A DNA stretch of 64,000 nucleotides. Origin: Faecalibacterium sp. I4-3-84 (GTDB taxonomy: Bacteria; Bacillota; Clostridia; Oscillospirales; Ruminococcaceae). The stretch is taken from the NCBI RefSeq assembly GCF_023347255.1, contig NZ_CP094466.1, forward strand, positions 620,001 through 684,000, written 5' to 3'. Positions within the stretch are counted from its first letter, which is position 1. Every line of letters starts with the position of its first letter. The notes under the pieces were generated by a model that saw only the letters and a program-made list of their open reading frames with translations, made no database searches and was not told the DNA's origin. Position numbers and translations under genes: made by a program. Of this stretch, positions 27,011 to 35,386 are shown piece by piece.

Positions 27011-28222
27011 TTACTTATTCTCAACAACCTCAACTTTTTTTCCTTTATTTAAATGGCGTGCAACAGTTATTAGGCCTGTTTTGAATAGAAATCTTTTAGA
27101 TTTTTCAATTATTTTATCCTTTAATGTAATTGGATCAATTTTATTCAAAGCCTTATCAATTGGATAATGTTCAGCCAGCTGGTAAAATTCAGCCCGCCTA
27201 GGATGTGGTTTTGCACTATTGCAAACCATAACACCATTTTCCGTCACAAGACTATTTACATCTTCTTCTTGTATTTCAATATGTGATTTTATGGCCTCTA
27301 AAATCTTTCCACCTTTTTCAGTATGCACAAATATTGATGAATACCCTCTATTATCATCTTTTCTTCCGGTGATTTTTGAATATTCATAACAATCAAAGAC
27401 AGTGATATCGCTTGGTCTTTCTATTCCTTTAAAAGCACATGCTGCGCAAGATGGTCTTGATGAGATTTCTCTTACAAACGCCTTCATGTATGGATCGACT
27501 CTACCAGACCCATAGTAGGTTTTTCCATTTGCAAAATCTATTTTCATCGTGCTCGTGTGATACCCATATGTTTTATGTTTAAAACGGGCTCCAACTATTT
27601 TCGAGCTGTATTTGTTTTCCATATACTTCACATAGTTATCCCACAAGCCAGGCGATGGTACACCTCGGCAAACAAAATCCACACATAAAAGGTTATCTGG
27701 TTTTTTCCTTAAAAAGCTTAGCAGCCCTGCCACTTGACAAGGTGTCCCAGAAAACAAAATAGTCGTGCCTTCTTTTAATTCTTTTTTAATATCTTGAAAA
27801 ATGTTTCCAAGATCACTTTGAACAAATTTAGAGCCTCGCATCTCCTGCAACTGTTGCTTTGTAGTAGCCCTTTTACACACTACTCTCATGTTATTGTCGT
27901 ATCCAGCTCCATAAACTATACCATTCTGCTCAAGGATATAATCAGCTAGAGCTGTGAATGCACCACCAGAGGTACTCTCATAGAGAATTTTGTTATCTTT
28001 AATTCTAATAATATAGCCTTCTGTTTTTTCAGATATTACCGTTTTTTTATTAAGAATCGGGCATGCTCTTTCGCATGCTCCACATTCAATACAACGTCTC
28101 ATATCAATTTTAGGATACAGAAAACCTTCTTCGTCAGGAACCATCGTAATTGCACTTTTAGGACAAGAACTTGCACAGGCAGTGCAGCCACAACAATCCA
28201 ATTTGCTCTTTATTTGAATCAT
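27011..28222 (-). CDS. Ferredoxin-FrhB fusion protein (copy 1)
   Basis: 403 residues from ATG at 28222 (GGAGG five bases upstream; the longer reading from 28255 has no SD). N-terminal 2x[4Fe-4S] ferredoxin: CCGCTACASSCP and CIECGACERACP (about 7-55), then the FrhB-like domain with STSGGAFTALADYIL, EMRGSKFVQSDLGNIF, LFSGTPCQVAGLLSFL (conserved Cys), CVDFVCRGVPSPGLW and SCAACAFKGIERPSDITVFDCYEY. A C-terminal basic helix may contact the membrane. Domains present separately at 19444-20611 are joined here. The substrate in polysaccharide loci is unknown. Confidence 0.9.
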   Translation of the reverse strand: MIQIKSKLDCCGCTACASSCPKSAITMVPDEEGFLYPKIDMRRCIECGACERACPILNKKTVISEKTEGYIIRIKDNKILYESTSGGAFTALADYILEQNGIVYGAGYDNNMRVVCKRATTKQQLQEMRGSKFVQSDLGNIFQDIKKELKEGTTILFSGTPCQVAGLLSFLRKKPDNLLCVDFVCRGVPSPGLWDNYVKYMENKYSSKIVGARFKHKTYGYHTSTMKIDFANGKTYYGSGRVDPYMKAFVREISSRPSCAACAFKGIERPSDITVFDCYEYSKITGRKDDNRGYSSIFVHTEKGGKILEAIKSHIEIQEEDVNSLVTENGVMVCNSAKPHPRRAEFYQLAEHYPIDKALNKIDPITLKDKIIEKSKRFLFKTGLITVARHLNKGKKVEVVENK

Positions 28223-28265
28223 ATATCCTCCTGAATCCAAATCATTCAGAAGCAATAACAGATTC

Positions 28266-29437
28266 TCATTTCTTGTTCTTCAGAAACTTATACACACCCA
28301 TCCGATAAAAGATTCCTTTAGATTTCTCTATTAAATAATCCCTTATTCTGATTGGTACAAACTTTTGTATATGTGCTCTTAGGGTTTCTTTATCCAAATT
28401 CAGATAGTATTCATCTCGTCTTGGATGAGGCTCTGCTGAATGGCAAATCATCGTGCCATCCAATTCTATAGCCTTTTCCAAATTTGTTGCATAAAGCTCA
28501 TACCTGTCTGCAATTCTATCCAGAATCCTTTCTCCCTTTGAAGACTGCACGATCAGATTAGTAAAGCCTTTATCATCATCAACAAGACCTTCCACTAAGT
28601 TATTTGCATGCCAGCAATCATAAATAGTGAAATCACTACATCGTTCCACTGATTTAAAGTGACATTGATAGCAACTTGGTCTTGACGAAATTTCAGCAAA
28701 GAAACTCTTAAGCATTGGATCCACACGGGCGCTTCCATAATAAACAAACTGATTTTTGAATCTTATACGCATGGTGCCACTGTGATATCCATATGTTTTA
28801 TTTCTGAAAACAATATCATCTATTTCTGAATGATATTTGTCTTTTTGTTCGTCTAAATATTTTTTCCAAAGTTTCGGCGACGGTGTACCATGGCAAACCA
28901 AATCTACGGTTACCAGATTATCGTATTCTTTTCTCAGATATGATTTTAATCCATACACCTGACACGGCGTTCCAATAAAGCACACTTTCGTTTCTTGCAT
29001 CAAGTGTTTTTTTATTTCAGAAAAGCAATCGCCTAAATCGCTCTGCACGTATTTTGAACCTCGAAATTCTTCTGCCCCCCGGAAATTTTATGAATTACCT
29101 TATATTCTTCATTATAAGTTGCGCCACAAATAACACCTCCCTGATTTAGGATCCATTCGCCTAACGGTGTTACAAATCCTCCAGAGGTACTTGTAGAAAC
29201 AATTTCTACGTCCTTTGCTCTGAGTACGTATGCTTTTCTATCAAACATTTTAGACTCGATTTTATTTTCAATAGGACAAGCAGAATCGCACAATTTGCAA
29301 TCTATACACTTTGAAATTTCCACGAATGGATATAAAAAGCCCTCTTGATCCTGCTGCATACTTATAGCTTTTTTCGGGCATACACTATAGCATGCCGTAC
29401 ATCCACAGCAATCTGCTTTATTCTTCACTACAATCAT
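28266..29437 (-). pseudogene. Ferredoxin-FrhB fusion protein (copy 2), frameshifted at a G6 tract
   Basis: Two overlapping frames make one protein of about 390 residues. The first (29437-29033) has the ferredoxin (CCGCTACYSVCP, CIDCKLCDSACP) and the start of the FrhB domain up to HKISGG, then runs into QKNFEVQNTCRAI and stops. In the -1 frame the same DNA reads AEEFRGSKYVQSDLGD and continues to 28266 through FIGTPCQVYGLKSYL, VDLVCHGTPSPKLW and SCYQCHFKSVERCSDFTIYDC. The shift falls exactly at six G (minus strand, about 29076-29081); one more G restores the frame. It could be a fixed mutation, a phase-variable tract or a sequencing error. About 35% GC. SD GGAAGGAG before ATG at 29437. Confidence 0.85.
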
Positions 29438-29460
29438 TAAGCACTTTCTCCTTCCATCCT

Positions 29461-30597
29461 TTATAGTTTTTCAGCAACATTCAAATACAGTTGTGCAAGT
29501 GTATCTGCTGTCTGCTGAATATCATAACCTGCCTGCTCCAATATTTTTCTTTCACTTTTCCTTTGCACATTCATATACTTCAAAACATGTTCCGCCCACA
29601 CATCAGGTTTTTCTTGAAGAGAAAGGAATTCTGTATTTGAAGTTAAGCCTACTTCTTTTGTTATTGCATCTGAGAAAACACATGGCAATCCGCTCGCCTG
29701 TGCCTCAACCCCCGTGACCGGAAGACCTTCATGTAAAGATGGCATTACAAAAACATCCATTGCCTGCCACATTTTATTCATTTCATTTGAAGCTCCATAA
29801 AAAATTACAGCGTCTTCAATTCCTAATGTCCTAGCCTTATTTTTCATCGCTTCTTGTAGTTCACCAACGCCAAATAAAAGTAACACAGTATTTGGATTTT
29901 TTCGGTGTACTGCTTGAAAGATGTCCAGCAAAAAGCTGTGATTTTTTTGATCAGAAAACCGTCCAGCGTGTCCTACAACATACTTACCTTCCAGATTCAG
30001 CTTTTTTCGTATTTCTCGACGAATAGCTTCATTATAATCATATTTCTCCAAATCAATTCCATTCGGAAGTACTGAATACCTACCAGATTCAATAATCGAC
30101 CTCGGAAATAGAAATCTTGCAGCTAGTTCTGAACAGCCATAAAAGTTATCGCAAAAGAGTGGAATTAATGGCTTTAAGATTTTGCTCATAAATCGAATTC
30201 CATTACCTGCTGCTCCAAAGCCAGCATTGTGACTATGTATTGTAATATATTGAACCCCACCCAATTTTGCGCCAATAATATTTGTCATATCTGCTGCACA
30301 ATCCGCATTATAATGTAGGATTTTAATATGATTTCTCTTGCAGACTTTCCGAATTTCATTAATTCTCCAAATTCTTCTAAAAGGTCTAAATTTCACATTA
30401 TCCGCTGAGGCAACATACTTTTTACTTCCCAATGAAAGAACTTTGTCTTCCATAGGTTCGTGCCTATCATGAAAAACAAGATAGTCAAAATTTATTTTAG
30501 ATCTGTCCAGGTGTTCCTGGATATGAATCATCATATTAGTTACACCTCCAACACCAAGCGGAGATGTCACCAATACTCTAACTACTTCATTATTCAT
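29461..30597 (-). CDS. Family 4 glycosyltransferase (GT-B fold)
   Basis: 378 residues from ATG at 30597 (AAAGGAT upstream); an in-frame ATG at 30630 lacks an SD. N-terminal acceptor domain with VLVTSPLGVGGVTNMMIHI (Gly-rich loop), central HYNADCAADMTNIIGAKLGGVQYITIHSHN, and the C-terminal donor domain with GHAGRFSDQKNHSFLLDIF, LLLFGVGELQEAM, and the E-x7-E motif region SLHEGLPVTGVEAQASGLPCVFS. This matches EpsF-like family 1/4 transferases. Donor sugar unknown. It precedes the frameshifted ferredoxin-FrhB gene by 24 bp and is part of the leftward operon. Confidence 0.9.
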   Translation of the reverse strand: MNNEVVRVLVTSPLGVGGVTNMMIHIQEHLDRSKINFDYLVFHDRHEPMEDKVLSLGSKKYVASADNVKFRPFRRIWRINEIRKVCKRNHIKILHYNADCAADMTNIIGAKLGGVQYITIHSHNAGFGAAGNGIRFMSKILKPLIPLFCDNFYGCSELAARFLFPRSIIESGRYSVLPNGIDLEKYDYNEAIRREIRKKLNLEGKYVVGHAGRFSDQKNHSFLLDIFQAVHRKNPNTVLLLFGVGELQEAMKNKARTLGIEDAVIFYGASNEMNKMWQAMDVFVMPSLHEGLPVTGVEAQASGLPCVFSDAITKEVGLTSNTEFLSLQEKPDVWAEHVLKYMNVQRKSERKILEQAGYDIQQTADTLAQLYLNVAEKL

Positions 30598-30660
30598 ATA
30601 ATATTTATCCTTTCGCGGCGACAATCTCATGCATTATTTCATATTCCTATTTCGGCACGA

Positions 30661-31830
30661 TTACACACGCTTTCTAATTTCTTTCAATACAGTCTTTAAA
30701 TATTGATCTGTTACCATCTTAAGGTTTTTATACTTTTCCCCTACAGCTTTATAGTCAATATCATCTTTTACAACGTCTGATAAGTCCATTCCATTTTTAT
30801 AGCGCCGACTTTCTAGACCAAAATTCACACACAGGGTATCAATACGAGAATTTTTTGAAAAGCTGGAATTTTCAGCATATCTGTTAAATACCACAAACTG
30901 CTTTTCATTAAGAATAGAAAATGCTGTTCCGTGGAAAGAATCCGTGCAGACATACTCTGCATTTCGCAGAAGATTTAGAAATCTTTCTGGACTCACATCA
31001 TACGGAGCAAAGTCTCCAAAGTTTTCATCTTCTTCTACATACTGATCCATGTGTCGTAACGCAACGACTTTCATGCCCTTGTCATGAGCTAATTTCTTTA
31101 CTGCATTGCGATATTCCTGTGTGGCACCAAGGAAGTATGCAAAAATATATGGCTCATTGATTTCTCTCTTATTAGGAATTCTCTCCAGCCATTCTTTTTT
31201 ACTCAAAAAGAAAACAGGATCTAAAATCGTAGGAACATCTCGACCAGTCAGTTCCTTGACAATCTCACTTCCTCGATTTTCACGCATACTAATGTATTCG
31301 ATGCGGTTCAAATACTGTACCGTTCTTTTCCTTTGATACCACGGAATTTCCTTTACTCCAAAACTAGAAGCAATTGAAATTTTTAGCGTGTCATCCGGAA
31401 CAAACATCAAATTGTAATAATTCGTCGGCAATCCTGCCGGACTCCAAAGCTGATCGCTTCCTGTTATAACCGCCGAATATTTCTTTCCACCCTCGCATAA
31501 TGCCGCATAGCCGATATACTCATCGGAGAAATCCTTAAAAGCCCATTTTTTGAAACTCGCAAATGCTTTCATACGAACTTCATTGTTTTTTGCATACTCA
31601 GGATGCTTTTTCAGACTAAGCTTTCTCTGAATTCCCTCATACCTGCTATTAAACCAAACTGCATTAAAAAGACGCGGCACGTCTTTCAGTGCTTCTGTCA
31701 TAGTCTTCTTTCTAGTATATCGAACCAGCTCATACTCAATATTCTGATTTTCCAAATAACTAACAGTTGCATATGCTTGCAATATGCCTCCGTAATTTTC
31801 ATGCATATATTTTATGCATACTCCAACCAT
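30661..31830 (-). CDS. Polysaccharide pyruvyl transferase family protein (copy 2)
   Basis: 389 residues from ATG at 31830 (GAGGAG seven bases upstream). Family features: N-terminal CIKYMHENYGGILQAYATVSYLE (cf. S-x-N-x-G-A-x-L-Q-A-Y), YSAVITGSDQLWSPAGLP (about 108-125), SIASSFGVKEIP, SMRENRGSEIVKEL, TILDPVFFLSKKEW and EYVCTDSFHGTAFSILNEKQFVVF, with the D-S-F-H-G-T motif intact. In copy 1 the same site reads TTTFHGT. Role as for copy 1: addition of pyruvate to a sugar of the repeat unit. It lies between two glycosyltransferases. Confidence 0.88.
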   Translation of the reverse strand: MVGVCIKYMHENYGGILQAYATVSYLENQNIEYELVRYTRKKTMTEALKDVPRLFNAVWFNSRYEGIQRKLSLKKHPEYAKNNEVRMKAFASFKKWAFKDFSDEYIGYAALCEGGKKYSAVITGSDQLWSPAGLPTNYYNLMFVPDDTLKISIASSFGVKEIPWYQRKRTVQYLNRIEYISMRENRGSEIVKELTGRDVPTILDPVFFLSKKEWLERIPNKREINEPYIFAYFLGATQEYRNAVKKLAHDKGMKVVALRHMDQYVEEDENFGDFAPYDVSPERFLNLLRNAEYVCTDSFHGTAFSILNEKQFVVFNRYAENSSFSKNSRIDTLCVNFGLESRRYKNGMDLSDVVKDDIDYKAVGEKYKNLKMVTDQYLKTVLKEIRKRV

Positions 31831-31857
31831 TTTAACCTCTCCTCTATGCTGCACATC

Positions 31858-33175
31858 TTACTCTTTCAGCAGTTCCTCATATATTGCCTGATACTTCTCG
31901 TTTTTTTTCTGCCAGGTATACTTTTCTGCTTTCTTTCGTGCGTTTTTTCCACGCCTTGTTACTTCATCAGGATAAGCAATACATTCAAGAATTGCCTTTT
32001 TTAAATTCTCAATGTATTCCTCTTTCGAGTTTCCTCCATAAAGCCAACCGGTGTTTTCATCAAAAAGAGTTGCTCCGCCAAACTTATTAATGGTGATAAC
32101 CGGAATACCTTTTGACATTGCCTCCAGTAAGACCGTGCCTGTCGTCTCTCGAATGCTCGGCATAATAAATACATCCGCACCTGCATATTCCTTTTCCATT
32201 TCCATATAGGGAATAGAACCCATGCAGTGCACATGCTCAGACAAGTTCAGGTCTTCCTTACCGCGTTTACGTAGATGCTCAAGTTCCGGGCCATCGCCTA
32301 CAACTCTAACCTGATATCTAGTCTCCTGCGGAATTCTCATCAATGCATCAAAAAGAAAATCCAAGCCCTTTCGATATATCATTCTTCCAGCAACCAGAAA
32401 GACGCATTCTTCATTTCTGCCCTTTTCATTGCAATTATCTTTAATATCATTTATATCTACCGCAACCTCAGTCACTGGCTCATCACTTACATTGTAATTC
32501 TTCATTCACTTTTTCCTTTTCTGTCCAGTTCACCAATTCGTCCGGTCTTAATCCGTTATCAAAGACTAATTCATACGGACAGTTTAGTTCTGCCCCCTCT
32601 ACGAGGAATTCTTGAGTCTCTTTATTTGCAAACATAATATAGTCGCAGCGATTTAGTTTGCCAGTGATTCTCAGTTTAAAACGATACCAGCGATTTATCC
32701 CTGAGCGAACGACTTCAATGATTTCATGCCCCTTTGCGTAATCTTTTAATCCATTAGGCAAAGACTCTCCTCCGCCAAGTGGTCCGCAGACGAATTTGAT
32801 ATTTGCTATCTTTCCATAGTCTCCAATTGCACGGAATTCAATTGGCGTAATCTGATGAATAACGTCAATTTTTTGATCCGCACAGATTTTTTTTGCGAGA
32901 GGAAGTACCCGTCTATTCCACACATTAAGTCTTCCAGAATACATAAATCCCTTGAAGATTTTTTTGTAAAAATTAGGGATGTCAACATAATAAAACTTTA
33001 TATTTTCAAGTGGGTGACTCTGCAAATATTTTTCGACTGGTTCACGTTGTTCTTCTTTTGTAATTACATAAACTTTATTTGTTTTTGAACTTTCATAAGG
33101 AACGCACCAACCGATTTTATCTTCACTTCCAGCAAAAGGGTTACATGAATAAGCTATATACAGGATATTCATCAC
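31858..33175 (-). CDS. Family 4 glycosyltransferase split into two overlapping ORFs (33175-32483 and 32505-31858)
   Basis: The first ORF (230 residues) is a GT-B N-terminal domain: ILYIAYSCNPFAGSEDKIGWCVPYE, CADQKIDVIHQITPIEFR, FVCGPLGGGESLPNGL. The second (215 residues) is the matching donor domain: VFLVAGRMIYRKGLDFLFDALMRIP, VVGDGPELEHLRK, MPSIRETTGTVLLEAMSKGIPVITI. Together they equal one normal family-4 enzyme. The ORFs overlap by 23 bp in different frames. The second ATG has its own SD (AAAAGGA, 8-nt spacing) and a stop codon directly before it in frame. A one-base change after that point would fuse them, but coupled expression of two halves is also possible. Gene is AT-rich. Confidence 0.8.
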
Positions 33176-34353
33176 TTCGTCTCCATCTGCTGTGCAATAT
33201 CAGCATCCACGATTTCCTCGCCAGTCTTATGCTTCAGCTGCTCCTTGGATGCTTCACTCAGACCGTTGTTGATCACGCAGTTCATATCGCAGGTACTGCA
33301 CTTATCCAGTTCCTCTTTGGTAACTTTTCCATCACGGTAGTCACGGCAGATTTTCAGCTCATACATGCTGTACGGATGCTTTGTGAACAGAGCCTTGAAC
33401 TTATGAACCAGAACCCAGGTAGCAGGCTTCCAGATGTACTTGTGCATAGCCGGGGAAACAGAACCGATCATCCAGCAATCGCGGTCACAGCAACGAACCT
33501 TCGCACGAACCTTCTCTGCTTCAGGGCTGTTCCACAGCTCATCCCAGGTCTGATTGTTCAAGTTACCCATGACCTCTTTATCCTTGGTGCCGTTGCAAGG
33601 CATAACATCGCCATACGGATCAATGAAGAAGGTATCAAAGCTCATGTCGCAAGGCAGCAGACGCTTCTGGCCGTAGATGTAGTTGATCAGGCCGTGGTTG
33701 AAGTAAGCACGGAACCACTTCTTCGGGCTATTGCTGCGGAGTAGTTCATTGACCAAATTCTCGAAGTTCTTTGCAACCATCGGACGATCGTGGATGATGT
33801 TCTTCGCCTCAACGAAGTAGAAGCTGTTATGCAGAGAAGCAGTTGCAAACTCCATGCCCATCTCGTCAGAGATCTTGTACAGCGGAACCAGGTCAGGAGC
33901 GTTCTTGTCCTGAACGGTCATACCGAAGCCAACGTCCTTCATGCCCATTTCACGCAGCTTCTTCAGTGTGCCGTAACCACGCTGGTAGCCGTTCTGCAGG
34001 CCACGAATCTCATTATTGGTCTGCTCCAGACCCTCGATAGAGATACGAATACCGATCTGAGGGAACTCCTTACACAAATCAACGATACGATCTGTGAAGA
34101 AACCGTTCGTGGAAATAACGATACGGTCAGACTTCTTGTACAGTTCACGCACGATATCTTTCAGGTCAGTACGGATGAACGGCTCGCCGCCGGTGATGTT
34201 TGTGAAGTACATCTTCGGTAGCTTCTTGATGGTCTCGATGCTGATTTCCTCTTCCGGCTTGGAAGGTGCCTTATAACGGTTGCACATAGAGCAACGAGCA
34301 TTGCAACGATAAGTGACGATGACCGTACCATTTAACTTCTTTTCTTCAGACAT
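33172..34353 (-). CDS. Radical SAM enzyme with SPASM-type C-terminal Fe-S domain
   Basis: 393 residues. It should cleave S-adenosylmethionine at a [4Fe-4S] cluster held by CNARCSMC (Cys17, 21, 24). Then GGEPFIRTDL (about 54-63), STNGFFTD and a radical SAM barrel. The C-terminal region carries a SPASM-like series: CDMSFDTFFIDPYGDVMPCNG, EVMGNLNNQTWDELWNSPEA, RCCDRDCW and KCSTCDMNC, enough for auxiliary clusters. Substrate unknown; SPASM proteins in surface-sugar loci have been connected with sugar or peptide modification. Codon use is GC-rich and chromosomal, unlike the AT-rich genes directly downstream. It overlaps the acyltransferase upstream by 8 bp and the glycosyltransferase downstream by 4 bp. 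Confidence 0.9.
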   Translation of the reverse strand: MSEEKKLNGTVIVTYRCNARCSMCNRYKAPSKPEEEISIETIKKLPKMYFTNITGGEPFIRTDLKDIVRELYKKSDRIVISTNGFFTDRIVDLCKEFPQIGIRISIEGLEQTNNEIRGLQNGYQRGYGTLKKLREMGMKDVGFGMTVQDKNAPDLVPLYKISDEMGMEFATASLHNSFYFVEAKNIIHDRPMVAKNFENLVNELLRSNSPKKWFRAYFNHGLINYIYGQKRLLPCDMSFDTFFIDPYGDVMPCNGTKDKEVMGNLNNQTWDELWNSPEAEKVRAKVRCCDRDCWMIGSVSPAMHKYIWKPATWVLVHKFKALFTKHPYSMYELKICRDYRDGKVTKEELDKCSTCDMNCVINNGLSEASKEQLKHKTGEEIVDADIAQQMETK

Positions 34354-35377
34354 GATTAACTCTCCTAACTCTTTCTTTTAAGAATGTTTCGATTTTATTT
34401 AAGAACCACTTGGCACATACCGAGAACACAACCGAACCGCAGATAACTGCAACAGCTGTAAAGATATATGCCAGCAGACCGTTTCCAAATAGATGAACAA
34501 GGTGTAACTTTTCAAACACACGATAAATTACCATGTGGCACAGGTAAATCTCGAAGCTGATACCGCCGAGGAACTTGACAATTGGATTGACCAATACCCC
34601 CCTCCGATTGCAGCCAATGGTATAAATCAATGCTGCCACACAGAAAAGCAACATCATGAGCGTATAGCCACCTACGGCAAAATAGACAACCGTGGCAATC
34701 AGCAGAATCGCTCCGGCGATAACCTTGTGCTTCGATGCGAACTCAGCCAGCTCTTTCCGATAGAGGAAGATCAATCCACCAGCGATAAAGTAAATCGCAT
34801 CATAAACAATATTGCCTCTTCCTGCGCTGAAATAGGAAGAACACAGCCAGTTAAACATCAGTGCCGCAACTGCTACGCCCCACGCCCTCTTCTTATTTCC
34901 AATCAGGAAGCAGAAAAACGGGAACAGCATGTAGAACACAAAAATAACCGCCAGTGTCCAACTCACACCAATGACCGTAATATTCGCATTTGGCAGAAGT
35001 CCCTGACATAAAGTCAAGTTTGCGAAAACTTCAAACAAGGATTCCTTGCTTGGTGAAATCACAAAGTCTAACCCACAGAGCAATGCAAAGTACGGCCAGA
35101 TTTTGATGTACCGTTTCTTGTAGAAATCCTCTACGCTGATCTTCTGGTCAATAATTTTCTGGTAATAGCCACAGCACATGCCAAAACCGCTGACCATCAT
35201 AAAAAGGAAAACGAGGTTTGTGAATGATGGTATTAGCCGTTCAAACACAAATCCTCCTATCCCATATTCTCCATTTGCGAGGACGTGCATCAGTGCAATG
35301 CCAATGATGGCATATGCCTTCAAACCGTCAATTCCCTCGTATCGTTCCGCTTTTGTAGCCACAAATTCTCTCCTCAC
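34346..35377 (-). CDS. Acyltransferase family 3 membrane protein
   Basis: 343 residues with about 10 membrane segments. It probably O-acetylates the polysaccharide. Start region RYEGIDGLKAYAIIGIALMHVLANG contains the family's first block with a conserved His in the first membrane helix; FLFMMVSGFGMCCGYYQKI is the second block (S-G-F). C-terminal EIYLCHMVIYRVFEKL is also typical (x-x-Y-L-x-H). A six-G tract (minus strand, about 34596-34601) lies in codons for Arg-Gly-Val near residue 260. The gene overlaps the radical SAM gene by 8 bp and follows the GT4 gene by 9 bp. Confidence 0.9.
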   Translation of the reverse strand: MRREFVATKAERYEGIDGLKAYAIIGIALMHVLANGEYGIGGFVFERLIPSFTNLVFLFMMVSGFGMCCGYYQKIIDQKISVEDFYKKRYIKIWPYFALLCGLDFVISPSKESLFEVFANLTLCQGLLPNANITVIGVSWTLAVIFVFYMLFPFFCFLIGNKKRAWGVAVAALMFNWLCSSYFSAGRGNIVYDAIYFIAGGLIFLYRKELAEFASKHKVIAGAILLIATVVYFAVGGYTLMMLLFCVAALIYTIGCNRRGVLVNPIVKFLGGISFEIYLCHMVIYRVFEKLHLVHLFGNGLLAYIFTAVAVICGSVVFSVCAKWFLNKIETFLKERVRRVNHV

Positions 35378-35386
35378 ATACCAGTC

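Noticed and set aside
29070-29090. Programmed -1 frameshift at the G6 tract
   Set aside because: The zero frame splits the tract GGG-GGG-C, not the X-XXY-YYZ register of a slippery heptamer, and no stimulatory stem was evident. Mutation or phase variation is more likely.
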